Shown in pieces: positions 48,422-58,094 of a stretch of 64,000 nt of DNA. The notes below the pieces were generated by a model that made no database searches, was not told where the DNA came from, and saw only the letters and a list, made by a program, of their open reading frames with translations. The DNA is from Aeromonas encheleia (GTDB lineage: Bacteria; Pseudomonadota; Gammaproteobacteria; Enterobacterales; Aeromonadaceae): NCBI RefSeq assembly GCF_900637545.1, contig NZ_LR134376.1:2561001-2625000 (forward strand), in the 5' to 3' direction. Within the stretch, counting starts at the first letter, position 1; the number at the start of each line of letters is the position of its first letter. The position numbers were made by a program, and so were the translations under genes.

Positions 48422-49369
48422 TTACGGCAGGATCTCTTGTTGATCCGCACCCTCTTTTTCCACCTGGGTCGGCAGCATGTGCTCCCGCTTGACCCCGAAG
48501 AACATGGCAGAGGCACTCGCCACATAGATGGAGGAGTAGGTCCCGAAGGCCACCCCGATCACCATGGCGATGGCAAAACCGTGGATCAGCGGACCGCCCT
48601 TGAGCAGCAGCGCCACCACCACCACGAAGGTCAACCCCGAGGTGATGATGGTCCGGCTCAGGGTCTCGGTCATGGAAAGATCCATGATCTCGGCGGTATC
48701 CCCCTTGCGCACCTTGCGGAAGTTCTCCCGCAGGCGGTCGAACACCACTATGGTGTCGTTCAGGGAGTAGCCCACCAGCGTCATCAGCGCCGCCAGCACG
48801 GTCAAGTCGAACTCGTACTGGAAGTAGGCGAAGATACCGAGGGTGATGATGACGTCGTGCGCCAGGGAGAGGATGCCCCCCATGGCCAGACGCCATTCGA
48901 ACCGCACCGCCACGTAGGCCAGGATACAGAGGATGGAGGCCAGCATGGCCAGGGCACCGTCTGTCGCCAGCTCGTCACCCACCGAGGGACCGACGAACTC
49001 GACGCGCTTGAGCACGGCACCTTCATCGATCAGCTTGGCGGCCGCCAGCACCTCGTTGCCCTGCTGCTCCACCTTGACCCCCTCTTTCGGGGTCATGCGC
49101 ACCAGCACGTCGCGGCTGGAGCCGAAGAATTGCAGGGTAGCCCCTTCAATCTTCTGCTGATCCAGTGCCTCGTGCATCTTGTCCAGGCTCACCGACTGCT
49201 GGAACCCCACCTCTATGGTGGTGCCGCCGGTGAAGTCCAGCCCCCAGTTCAGACCGCGATCGAACAGGCAGAACAGGGCGAACATCGTCAGCAGGGCAGA
49301 GAACACCATTCCCGACTTGGCGAAGCGCATGAAGGGGATCGGCTTTTCAAAATGTAGAATCTGAAACAT
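48422..49369 (-). CDS. secF: Protein translocase subunit SecF
   Basis: An inner-membrane RND-like subunit that helps Sec export using the proton gradient. It has 315 residues and six helices: the first near 17-37 with the family WGLDFTGGT right after, and the C-terminal five from about 135 (VGYSLNDTIVVFDRLREN, TSGLTFVVVVALLL). It lies 9 bases after secD. Confidence 0.97.
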   Translation of the reverse strand: MFQILHFEKPIPFMRFAKSGMVFSALLTMFALFCLFDRGLNWGLDFTGGTTIEVGFQQSVSLDKMHEALDQQKIEGATLQFFGSSRDVLVRMTPKEGVKVEQQGNEVLAAAKLIDEGAVLKRVEFVGPSVGDELATDGALAMLASILCILAYVAVRFEWRLAMGGILSLAHDVIITLGIFAYFQYEFDLTVLAALMTLVGYSLNDTIVVFDRLRENFRKVRKGDTAEIMDLSMTETLSRTIITSGLTFVVVVALLLKGGPLIHGFAIAMVIGVAFGTYSSIYVASASAMFFGVKREHMLPTQVEKEGADQQEILP

Positions 49370-49378
49370 GTCTCTTCC

Positions 49379-51232
49379 TTAGATCGGCAGCTTGTCGATG
49401 CGCCGTCCACCCCAGGCCAGATTGATAATGGCGCGGGATACCGTGATGGCCGTAAACATGGAGGCGGTCAGACCGATGCCCAGCGTCAGGGCGAAGCCCT
49501 TGATGGCGCCGGTGCCGATACCGAACAGGATCACACAGGTGATGAGCGAGGTGACGTTGGAGTCGGCGATGGTCGAGAAGGCACGGTCGAAGCCCATGTG
49601 AATGGCTTGCTGCACCCCGCGACCATTGCGGATCTCTTCACGAATACGCTCGTAGATCAGCACGTTGGCATCCACCGCCATACCCAGCGTCAGGACGATA
49701 CCGGCGATACCCGGCAGGGTCATGGTGGCACCCGGGATCATCGACATGATGCCGACGATCAGCACCAGGTTCATGCTGAGGGCCAGGTTGGCCACCCAAC
49801 CGAAGGCACGGTAGTAGATCCCCATGAACAGCACGATCACCAGCATGGCCCAGCCGATGGCTTCCATCCCGCTGTCGATGTTCTGCTGGCCCAGGCTCGG
49901 GCCTATGGTGCGCTCTTCCACGATCTGGATGGGCGCAATCAGGGCACCGGCACGCAGCAGCAGCGCCAGGTTGTGGGCTTCGTTGGCGTTGTCGATCCCG
50001 GTGATGCGGAACTGGCTACCCAGTCGTGACTGTATGGTCGCGACGTTGATCACCTCTTCCTGCTTGCGGAACTTGCGCTTGCCATCCGGGCCAGGCTGAC
50101 CCACCGGCTTGTACTCGATGAACACGGTCGCCATGCCCTTACCAACGTTGTCCTTGGTAAAGTTGGCCATCTTGTTGCCACCCTGGCCATCGAGCTTGAT
50201 GTTGACCTGGGGACGGCTGTATTCGTCGAAACCGGACTGGGCACCCACTATATGGTCACCGGTCAGGATGATGCGCTTTTGCAGCACCACGGGACGGCCG
50301 TTGCGATCGTTGTAGACCTTGGAGCTCGGCGGCACCCGACCATCGGCGGCAGCCTGGATATCGGCGCTCTCATCGACCATGTGGAATTCCAGGGTCGCGG
50401 TCGCGCCCAGGATCTCCTTGGCACGGGCGGTGTCCTGGATACCGGGCAGCTCGACCACGATGCGCTCGGCCCCCTGTTGCTGCACCAGCGGCTCGGCCAC
50501 ACCCAGCTCATTCACCCGGTTACGGATGATGGTGATGTTCTGCTCGAGGGCGTACTTCTTCACTTCCTTGATCTTGGCGTCACTCAAGCCGGCCAGCAGG
50601 ATGAAGTCGTCACCCTTCTGCTCGGTGGTGAAGGTGAGATCCGGATTCTGGCGGCGCAGGAAAGAGGCGGCCTTGGCCTGATCTTCTTCCTCGCGGAACA
50701 CCACCTGCACCTGATCGCCCACCCGGCGCACGCCGGAGTAACGGATCTTCTGGGTACGCAGCTCGGTGCGGAAATCCTGCACCATCTGCTCTTGCTGCTT
50801 GGTCAGCGCCTCGGCCATGTCCACTTCCATCAGGAAGTGCACACCACCGCGCAGGTCCAGACCCAGCTTGAGCGGCGCCGCACCTATGGCTTCGAGCCAG
50901 GCCGGCGTGGACGGAGCCAGGTTCAGGGCCGTGATAAAGTTGTCGCCCAGCTTGCCGGCAACGACATCGCGCGCCTTGAGCTGATCTTCGGTGTTGTTAA
51001 AACGGACCAGGATGAAGCCGTGTTCGAACGCCGCATGCTTGACCGGGATCTGAGCCGCCTCAAGCGTCTCCTTCACCAGATCCAGCGTCTCTAGTTTGAC
51101 TTCGGCGCCGCGGCTGGCAGATACCTGCAGGGCCGGGTCTTCGCCGTAAAGATTGGGGGCTGCATATAGAAAACCGATGGCGATCACGAAGACCACCATC
51201 AGGTATTTCCACAGCGGATAGCGATTTAACAC
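49379..51232 (-). CDS. secD: Protein translocase subunit SecD
   Basis: The 617-residue partner of SecF. After the first helix ([25 protein letters not shown]) comes a large periplasmic domain with [16 protein letters not shown]. The C-terminal RND half starts near 450, with [23 protein letters not shown]. The gene order yajC-secD-secF is conserved. Confidence 0.98.
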   Translation of the reverse strand: MLNRYPLWKYLMVVFVIAIGFLYAAPNLYGEDPALQVSASRGAEVKLETLDLVKETLEAAQIPVKHAAFEHGFILVRFNNTEDQLKARDVVAGKLGDNFITALNLAPSTPAWLEAIGAAPLKLGLDLRGGVHFLMEVDMAEALTKQQEQMVQDFRTELRTQKIRYSGVRRVGDQVQVVFREEEDQAKAASFLRRQNPDLTFTTEQKGDDFILLAGLSDAKIKEVKKYALEQNITIIRNRVNELGVAEPLVQQQGAERIVVELPGIQDTARAKEILGATATLEFHMVDESADIQAAADGRVPPSSKVYNDRNGRPVVLQKRIILTGDHIVGAQSGFDEYSRPQVNIKLDGQGGNKMANFTKDNVGKGMATVFIEYKPVGQPGPDGKRKFRKQEEVINVATIQSRLGSQFRITGIDNANEAHNLALLLRAGALIAPIQIVEERTIGPSLGQQNIDSGMEAIGWAMLVIVLFMGIYYRAFGWVANLALSMNLVLIVGIMSMIPGATMTLPGIAGIVLTLGMAVDANVLIYERIREEIRNGRGVQQAIHMGFDRAFSTIADSNVTSLITCVILFGIGTGAIKGFALTLGIGLTASMFTAITVSRAIINLAWGGRRIDKLPI

Positions 51233-51250
51233 GCTGTGCTCCTCGGGAGA

Positions 51251-51586
51251 TTAAAGGGACTGGATAGAACCCTTGGGCAGAACGGCAGAGACGAAATCAC
51301 GTTTGATGGTGACTTGAGTCTGATCGTTCAGGGCCAGCACCAGGTATTCGCTATCGGCGGAAACCTTGGCGATCTTGCCGACCAGACCGCCGGAGGTGAG
51401 CACTTCGTCACCCTTGGCCAGGGAGCTCATCAGATCACGATGAGTCTTGGCACGCTTGGCCTGGGGACGATAGATCATGAAGTAGAAGATAAGGCCGAAC
51501 ACGGCCAGCATGATGATCATTTCCATGCCACCACCCTGTGCACCCGGAACCGCGCCTTCTGCATATGCCTTGGAGATAATGCTCAT
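51251..51586 (-). CDS. yajC: Sec translocon accessory protein YajC
   Basis: A 111-residue protein with one helix near 24-41 (MIIMLAVFGLIFYFMIYRPQ) and the YRPQAKRAK motif, followed by a small cytoplasmic domain (LAKGDEVLTSGGLVGKIAKV). It is associated with SecDF. It lies between tgt and secD. Confidence 0.96.
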   Translation of the reverse strand: MSIISKAYAEGAVPGAQGGGMEMIIMLAVFGLIFYFMIYRPQAKRAKTHRDLMSSLAKGDEVLTSGGLVGKIAKVSADSEYLVLALNDQTQVTIKRDFVSAVLPKGSIQSL

Positions 51587-51637
51587 TTAACAACCTCTTG
51601 TTTGATGTAGATTTGATAACTAGATTATAAATCGTTG

Positions 51638-52786
<1,149 letters not shown>

Positions 52787-52846
52787 TCAGTCAGAGAAAC
52801 AGTCTGACAGCAGAGGACCCGATGGGCCCGGTATAAAGGGCGAGGC

Positions 52847-53914
52847 TTATGCCTGCGCCCGGCGACGGGTGACGAACATGGCGTCCCCGTAGCTGAAGAA
52901 ACGGTACTGCTCGGCCACGGCCGCCTGATAAGCCGCCATCACATGGTCATAGCCGGCGAAGGCGCTGACCAGCATGATCAGGGTCGACTCCGGCAGGTGG
53001 AAGTTGGTGACCATGGCATCGACGATCTGGAACTCATAACCCGGGAAGATGAAGATGTCGGTGTCGCTGAAGAAGGGCGCCAGCGGCTTGCCCTGGGCCA
53101 GGCTCACCTTGGCCGCGCTCTCCAGAGAGCGCACCGAGGTGGTGCCCACCGCAATCACGCGGCCACCACGAGCCCGAGTCGCGTTGATGGCATCCACCAC
53201 CTCCTGTGGCACCTCGGCATACTCCGAGTGCATGTGGTGATCTTCGATCCTGTCCACCCGCACCGGCTGGAAGGTCCCCGCCCCTACATGCAGGGTGACG
53301 AAGGCCGTTTCAACCCCCTTGGCGCGGATCTTTGCCAGCAGGGGCTCATCGAAGTGCAGCCCCGCGGTCGGCGCCGCCACGGCGCCCGGCTTCTGGTTGT
53401 AGACGGTCTGGTAGCGCTCCTTGTCGGCGTCCTCGTCGGGCCTGTCGATATAGGGCGGCAGCGGCATGTGGCCGATGGCCTCCAGGATCTCCAGCACCGG
53501 ACGCGGGTCCAGAAAGTGGATCTCGAACAAGGCGTCGTGGCGGGCGCGCATCTCGGCCTCGACCTTTTCGCCATCGGGACCGCCATCCAAAATGAGCCGG
53601 GTGCCGGGCTTGGGCGACTTGGAGGAACGCACGTGAGCCAGCACGCTGTGCTCGTCCAGGATGCGCTCCACCAGCACCTCCAGCTTGCCGCCGCTGGCCT
53701 TCTGGCCAAACATGCGCGCCGGGATGACCCTGGTGTTGTTGAACACCAGCAGGTCGCCGGGGTTGAGCCGGTCCAGCACATCCACAAATTGACCATGGCG
53801 CAGGGCGCCGCTTTGACCATCGAGCTGCAACAGACGACTGGCGGTACGTTCCGTCATGGGATAGCGGGCAATCAGCTCGTCTGGCAGATCAAAATGAAAA
53901 TCGGATACTTGCAT
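52847..53914 (-). CDS. queA: tRNA preQ1(34) ribosyltransferase-isomerase QueA
   Basis: Adds the cyclopentanediol part of queuosine from SAM to preQ1-tRNA. It has 355 residues. [22 protein letters not shown] at the N-terminus, [29 protein letters not shown] and [18 protein letters not shown] are its signatures. It is the first gene of the queA-tgt-yajC-secDF block. Confidence 0.98.
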   Translation of the reverse strand: MQVSDFHFDLPDELIARYPMTERTASRLLQLDGQSGALRHGQFVDVLDRLNPGDLLVFNNTRVIPARMFGQKASGGKLEVLVERILDEHSVLAHVRSSKSPKPGTRLILDGGPDGEKVEAEMRARHDALFEIHFLDPRPVLEILEAIGHMPLPPYIDRPDEDADKERYQTVYNQKPGAVAAPTAGLHFDEPLLAKIRAKGVETAFVTLHVGAGTFQPVRVDRIEDHHMHSEYAEVPQEVVDAINATRARGGRVIAVGTTSVRSLESAAKVSLAQGKPLAPFFSDTDIFIFPGYEFQIVDAMVTNFHLPESTLIMLVSAFAGYDHVMAAYQAAVAEQYRFFSYGDAMFVTRRRAQA

Positions 53915-54125
53915 CTTTCACCTCGGGGGAATCGGCGGCTAGTCTAGTTATCCCCTTCCAGCAAGGCAACCCAAAAGACCAAAAACCCAAGAGAGACAAG
54001 GGATAGCGCTCGTTTTTGTGACACCTTGCCGGTTAATGATTCTTTAATGATCTGTATTGACCCTGATCATGTTTTGGCGCCAGCGGCTGGACTATGGTGA
54101 AACCAGAGACACAAGGAGTCCCACC

Positions 54126-54572
54126 ATGATGACCCTGTCCGAAATCATGACCGAACATCCCTTCACCCTGGGGCCACAGAACAGCGTCAAACAGGCGATG
54201 GATCTGATGCAGCAGGAGCGGATCCGCCACATCCCCATCGTCGACGAACACCATCACCTGCTGGGCCTGGTCACCCTCTCCGACATCCTGGCCACCCGCG
54301 AATCCAAGCTGCTGCTGATCAACCCGGAGCGGGAGGCCGAGTTCACCGACAGCGTCCAGCTCGACGAGATCATGACCCGTCAGGTGGCGAGCGTGGATCC
54401 CCACGCCGGTATCAAGGAGGCCGCACTCTATCTGCAGCGCCACAAATATGGCTGCCTGCCGGTCATCCGGGGCAGCAAACTGGTGGGCATAGTCACAGAG
54501 TCGGACTTCATCGCCGTCGCCATCAACCTGCTGGAGCTGATGGAGGAGCAGGAGCCACCTGCGGACTTCTGA
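54126..54572 (+). CDS. Paired CBS-domain protein
   Basis: A 148-residue stand-alone CBS-pair protein. CBS 1 covers about 6-60 (IMTEHPFTLGPQNSVKQAMDLM, HIPIVDEHHHLLGLVTLSDIL), and CBS 2 covers about 80-135 (IMTRQVASVDPHAGIKEAALYL, CLPVIRGSKLVGIVTESDFI). Such modules bind adenosine nucleotides and sense energy or redox state. Its partner is unknown. The start at the first of two adjacent ATGs is set by AAGGAG 8 bases upstream, and a longer frame to 54057 lacks such a site. Confidence 0.88.
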   Translation: MMTLSEIMTEHPFTLGPQNSVKQAMDLMQQERIRHIPIVDEHHHLLGLVTLSDILATRESKLLLINPEREAEFTDSVQLDEIMTRQVASVDPHAGIKEAALYLQRHKYGCLPVIRGSKLVGIVTESDFIAVAINLLELMEEQEPPADF

Positions 54573-54583
54573 TCGCCAAAAAC

Positions 54584-54598
54584 TGTAATTAAATTACA
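54584..54598. promoter_or_regulatory. 15-base perfect palindrome TGTAATT-A-AATTACA
   Basis: A perfect dyad in the gap after the CBS gene, about 90 bases upstream of the sRNA-like promoter. It looks like a repressor operator, but I cannot name the regulator. It is shorter than a TyrR box. Confidence 0.4.
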
Positions 54599-54676
54599 AT
54601 AAAAGCGTTTTCAGCGGAAAAAATCGGCCATTAATCTGAAAGCCTTTCATTTTGATTGAAAAATTACACCACAACC

Positions 54677-54705
54677 TTGATTTGTGATCGTCGTCACACT
54701 ATAGT
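54677..54705 (+). promoter_or_regulatory. Promoter with an internal CRP site
   Basis: TTGATT (54677-54682) and TATAGT (54700-54705, 5/6) are 17 bases apart. The spacer contains TGTGA-TCGTCG-TCACA (54683-54698), a perfect CRP core. CRP centred near -21 should block this promoter. An alternative is activation of a weaker start some 20 bases downstream. Confidence 0.65.
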
Positions 54706-54710
54706 GCCCG

Positions 54711-54882
54711 TCATGCAATTATTGCCGAAGGGGAGATAAGGGATTGTGCACCCGGGTCTTCTCTTCATATGTCTGCAAGTTTGCACACCCCGTAGTAAGT
54801 CTTTGCTGTAAAGCATTTGTTATATCGCCATTCCTTGTTTGATGACCCGGCCCTATCCTCGCGATAGCGCCGGGATTTTTTT
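54711..54882 (+). ncRNA. Candidate small RNA, about 170 nt
   Basis: A sigma-70 promoter with a CRP site inside is followed about 170 bases later by a strong terminator, and no protein-coding frame fits between. The expected transcript starts near 54711 and ends in the T-run at 54876-54882. It contains AAGGGGAGATAAGGGATTG near its 5' end. It does not match Spot 42, the known CRP-repressed sRNA, nor 6S, GlmY/GlmZ or CsrB as I remember them. The remainder of the gene-free region 54886-55100 holds only short inverted repeats (for example 54941-54987) and the ahpC promoter. Confidence 0.5.
54846..54882 (+). terminator. Terminator of the candidate sRNA
   Basis: CCCGGC pairs with GCCGGG, and CTATC with GATAG inside, with one C-C mismatch and a CTCGC loop, followed by ATTTTTTT. 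The CBS gene ends 270 bases earlier, so this terminator most likely belongs to a separate short transcript. Confidence 0.8.
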
Positions 54883-55107
54883 GTCCGCCTCTCCCTGCCC
54901 CCCCTCTTTCGCGCCACAGGCCGATTGCCGCCCTAGCTTCCTCACATTTCATAAAACAAGATCCCATCCGGGCCTTGAAAATGTGAGCTACAGGACAGAA
55001 ATTGAACTTCGCCAATGAGTTATCTTCGAAGGCCTGAGATATTCATGTTAGGTACAGTTGCGATGGGCTATCTAATAAGTAGATTTAAGTGATTCAAAAT
55101 TGTGGCT

Positions 55108-55135
55108 TTAACCGATTAGCGAAAGGCCCTATGAT
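55108..55135 (+). promoter_or_regulatory. Putative ahpC promoter
   Basis: TTAACC (55108-55113) and TATGAT (55130-55135, 5/6) are 16 bases apart, giving a leader of about 75 bases. A peroxide regulator (OxyR) is expected here from the family. GATGGGCTATC at 55063-55073 is a weak half-site-like dyad about 35-45 bases upstream of the -35 box. Confidence 0.45.
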
Positions 55136-55218
55136 GACCCCATCGAAAGTTAAGCGCCTCGTCTGGCAAGACTCTTCACTACCGGACGGGCATATGTACA
55201 TCACCAAGGAGCAAATAC

Positions 55219-55785
55219 ATGTCTACCTATATCAACACTGAAATCAAGCCGTTCAACGCTACCGCCTACCACAATGGCAAATTCGTTCAGGTGTCTGACG
55301 CTGACCTGAAAGGCAAGTGGTCCGTGGTGTTCTTCTACCCGGCTGACTTCACCTTCGTTTGCCCGACCGAGCTGGGCGACCTAGCCGACAACTACGCTGC
55401 ATTCAAGAAGCTGGGCGTCGAGATCTACGCCGTCTCTACCGACACCCACTTCACTCACAAGGCCTGGCACGACACTTCTGACACCATCAAGAAGATCCAG
55501 TATCCGATGATCGGTGACCCGACCGGCGCCATCACCCGCAACTTCGGCGTGATGATCGAAGAGGCTGGCCTGGCTGACCGTGGTACCTTCGTGATCGACC
55601 CGCAGGGCGTCATCCAGATCGTTGAAATCAACGCCGGCGGTATCGGCCGTGATGCTCTGGAACTGCTGCGCAAGGTCAAAGCTGCCCAGTACGTTGCCGC
55701 TCACCCGGGTGAAGTGTGCCCGGCCAAGTGGCAAGAAGGCGATGCCACCCTGGCCCCGTCCCTGGATCTGGTAGGCAAAATCTAA
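55219..55785 (+). CDS. ahpC: Alkyl hydroperoxide reductase subunit C (peroxiredoxin)
   Basis: A typical 2-Cys peroxiredoxin of 188 residues that reduces hydrogen peroxide and organic peroxides. The peroxidatic Cys48 is in FTFVCPTEL and the resolving Cys167 in [14 protein letters not shown] lies 7 bases before the ATG. Codons are strongly biased toward abundant tRNAs, as for a highly expressed gene. ahpF follows after 141 bases. Confidence 0.98.
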   Translation: MSTYINTEIKPFNATAYHNGKFVQVSDADLKGKWSVVFFYPADFTFVCPTELGDLADNYAAFKKLGVEIYAVSTDTHFTHKAWHDTSDTIKKIQYPMIGDPTGAITRNFGVMIEEAGLADRGTFVIDPQGVIQIVEINAGGIGRDALELLRKVKAAQYVAAHPGEVCPAKWQEGDATLAPSLDLVGKI

Positions 55786-55800
55786 GCCTCCTGCTCTCCA

Positions 55801-55832
55801 AGACCGGCCCATCCAAGGGCCGGTCTGCTTTC
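55801..55832 (+). terminator. Hairpin between ahpC and ahpF
   Basis: AGACCGGCCC pairs with GGGCCGGTCT across ATCCAA, with GCTTTCT after it. It is likely a partial terminator that makes ahpC mRNA more abundant than ahpF. Confidence 0.65.
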
Positions 55833-55926
55833 TGGCTCAGTGCTTTCTGTATTCACTGCTTTTTGCATCCAGTGCTTCTGTATCCAGTAATAGTGCCGAC
55901 CCGCCATAACAAGAAGGAATTCGAAG

Positions 55927-57513
55927 ATGTTAGATAACAACCTCAAACAGCAGCTCAACGGTTACTTGCAGTACATCGTCAATCCCATCGAGATCAGCGT
56001 GTCCGGCAATGACAGCGACAAGTCCGCGGAGCTGCTGGCCCTGGCCACAGAAATCAGCGACATGTCCCCCAAGATTTCCATGACCGATGGCACTGCCGCT
56101 CGCAAGCCTTCCATGAGCATCGCACCGAAGGGCCAGGCCCCGCGTGTTCATTTTGCCGGCATCCCCATGGGTCATGAATTCACCTCCCTGGTGCTCGCCC
56201 TGCTGCAAAGCGGCGGCCACCCCTCCAAGGCCGATCCGGCCGTGCTGGAGCAGGTCAAGAACCTGAAGGGTGAGTTCCACTTCGAGACCTATATATCCCT
56301 CTCCTGCCACAACTGCCCGGACGTGGTGCAGGCCCTGAACCTGATGGCCACCCTGAACCCCGGCATCACCCACACCATGATCGACGGTGCCCTGTTCCAG
56401 GATGAGGTGAATGAGCGTCAGATCATGGCGGTGCCGAACGTCTACCTGAACGGTCAGCCGTTCAGCCAGGGCCGCATCTCGCTGGAAGAGATCGTCGCCA
56501 AGCTCGATACCGGCGCAAGCGAACGCAAAGCCGCCGAGCTGAGCGAGAAAGCCCCCTACGACGTACTGGTCGTCGGGGGTGGCCCGGCTGGCGCCGCCGC
56601 CGCCATTTATGCCGCCCGTAAAGGGATCCGTACCGCCATCGTCGCCGAGCGTTTCGGTGGTCAGGTGATGGACACCGTCGGCATCGAGAACTTCATCTCC
56701 GTGCCCTACACCGAAGGCCCCAAGCTGGCCGCGAGCCTGGAGCAGCACGTCAAGCAGTACGGCGTGGAAGTGATCACCGAGCAGCGCGCCGCCGCCATCA
56801 GCAAGGATGGCTACGTGAACGTGGCGCTGGCCTCCGGTGCCACCCTCAAGAGCCGCGCCGTGATCCTGGCGACCGGTGCCCGCTGGCGCGATCTGAACGT
56901 GCCGGGCGAAGTTGAATACCGCACCAAGGGCGTGGCCTACTGCCCGCACTGCGACGGTCCCTTCTTCAAGGGCAAGCGGGTCGCGGTGATCGGTGGTGGT
57001 AACTCCGGCATCGAGGCCGCCATCGACTTGGCCGGCATCGTCGAGCACGTCACCGTCGTGGAATTCGCCGACACCCTGCGCGCCGACGAGGTGCTGCAGA
57101 AGAAGGCGCGCTCCATGGGCAACATCGACATCATCATGAGCGCCCGCACCACCGAAGTGATAGGTGACGGCAGCAAGGTGGTCGGCATGGATTACGAGGA
57201 TCGCACCACGGGTGAGATCAAGCATCTGGCGGTGGCCGGTATCTTCGTACAGATAGGTCTGGTGCCGAACACCGAGTTCCTCAAGGGGAGCGAAGTAGCA
57301 CTGACCCGCTTCGGCGAGATCGAGATCGACACCAAGGGCGCGACCTCACTGCCCGGTGTCTACGCCGCCGGTGACGCCACTACGGTGCCGTTCAAGCAGA
57401 TCATCATCTCCATGGGTGCCGGTGCCACCGCCGCGCTGGGGGCGTTCGATTACCTCATCCGCAATGCGGCGCCGGAAGCGCAAGCCGTCAAGGCCGATGC
57501 CGTGACCGCCTGA
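55927..57513 (+). CDS. ahpF: Alkyl hydroperoxide reductase subunit F
   Basis: An FAD- and NADH-dependent disulfide reductase that recycles AhpC. It has 528 residues. The N-terminal tandem thioredoxin-like domain has the CxxC at Cys127/130 (SCHNCPD). The FAD motif is [16 protein letters not shown] near 210. The C-terminal redox pair is in [11 protein letters not shown] near 340, and the second nucleotide motif is [25 protein letters not shown] lies upstream. Confidence 0.98.
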   Translation: MLDNNLKQQLNGYLQYIVNPIEISVSGNDSDKSAELLALATEISDMSPKISMTDGTAARKPSMSIAPKGQAPRVHFAGIPMGHEFTSLVLALLQSGGHPSKADPAVLEQVKNLKGEFHFETYISLSCHNCPDVVQALNLMATLNPGITHTMIDGALFQDEVNERQIMAVPNVYLNGQPFSQGRISLEEIVAKLDTGASERKAAELSEKAPYDVLVVGGGPAGAAAAIYAARKGIRTAIVAERFGGQVMDTVGIENFISVPYTEGPKLAASLEQHVKQYGVEVITEQRAAAISKDGYVNVALASGATLKSRAVILATGARWRDLNVPGEVEYRTKGVAYCPHCDGPFFKGKRVAVIGGGNSGIEAAIDLAGIVEHVTVVEFADTLRADEVLQKKARSMGNIDIIMSARTTEVIGDGSKVVGMDYEDRTTGEIKHLAVAGIFVQIGLVPNTEFLKGSEVALTRFGEIEIDTKGATSLPGVYAAGDATTVPFKQIIISMGAGATAALGAFDYLIRNAAPEAQAVKADAVTA

Positions 57514-57529
57514 TAGGCGCATCGCCAAT

Positions 57530-57563
57530 AAAAAAGCCGACTCCCTGGAGTCGGCTTTTTTTA
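57530..57563 (+). terminator. Terminator of ahpF
   Basis: AAAAAGCCGACTCC pairs with GGAGTCGGCTTTTT across a CT-type tip, followed by more T. Confidence 0.9.
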
Positions 57564-57702
57564 TCTCCCTTGCAGGCCTGGCATGAGAGAGATAGTGCCT
57601 CCCTGACCAGACGGCTTGCTAGCCCTGACCTCCCCGCCCCAATCGATAACCCCAGCACAGGCGGGCTATCCTTAATGGGGTCCCATCACGGAGGTAGTCA
57701 AA

Positions 57703-57948
57703 ATGAGGCTCATGTTGTTGTTGGCAGGCCTGCTCTTCGCCGGCACTGCCTTCGCGTTTCACTGTCCCATGGACATGAAGAGGATTGACGATGCTCTGGC
57801 CGCGGGCCCTCCCATCAGTGCCGAGCGGCTGGCGGAGGTGAAGCAGCTGAGGGCCGAGGGCGAGACCCTGCACAAGGAGGGCAAGCATCAGGAGTCCATC
57901 GATACCCTGGCCAAGGCCATGACCCTGCTTGGCATCGATAAGACCTGA
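57703..57948 (+). CDS. Small periplasmic protein of unknown function
   Basis: An 81-residue protein with a clear signal peptide, MRLMLLLAGLLFAGTAFA, and probable cleavage before FHCPMDMKRID. The mature part is about 63 residues, with one Cys, and two helical stretches (AERLAEVKQLRAEGETLHKEG and HQESIDTLAKAMTLLG) resembling a single TPR pair. GGAGG stands 10 bases before the ATG. I do not know a function. Confidence 0.8.
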   Translation: MRLMLLLAGLLFAGTAFAFHCPMDMKRIDDALAAGPPISAERLAEVKQLRAEGETLHKEGKHQESIDTLAKAMTLLGIDKT

Positions 57949-58020
57949 TCCCGCCTGCACATCCTGGCGACGAGAGGCATCATCCGGCCGGTGATGCCCA
58001 ACGCAGCGGCGATACAAACA

Positions 58021-58050
58021 ACAAGGCCCTCGCCATGGCGAGGGCCTTGT
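58021..58050. terminator. Perfect 30-base palindrome, shared terminator
   Basis: ACAAGGCCCTCGCC (58021-58034) and its exact reverse complement (58037-58050) flank AT. It lies between the convergent small periplasmic gene and the diguanylate cyclase gene. The T-runs are poor, so termination in either direction may be weak. Confidence 0.55.
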
Positions 58051-58094
58051 CATGCGGGAGCCGTATCACGCTCATCGAGCAAACGGTATGCCGC

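Noticed and set aside
54711..54882. Spot 42, 6S RNA, CsrB or GlmY/Z as the identity of the sRNA candidate
   Set aside because: The sequence lacks the conserved 5' part of Spot 42, the long double-stranded form of 6S, the many GGA hairpins of CsrB and the GlmY/Z 5' region. This is from memory, so an Rfam search should decide.
54719..55015. A 98-codon minus-strand frame across the sRNA region
   Set aside because: No ribosome binding site, no recognisable domain, and it crosses the terminator and promoter signals of the opposite strand.
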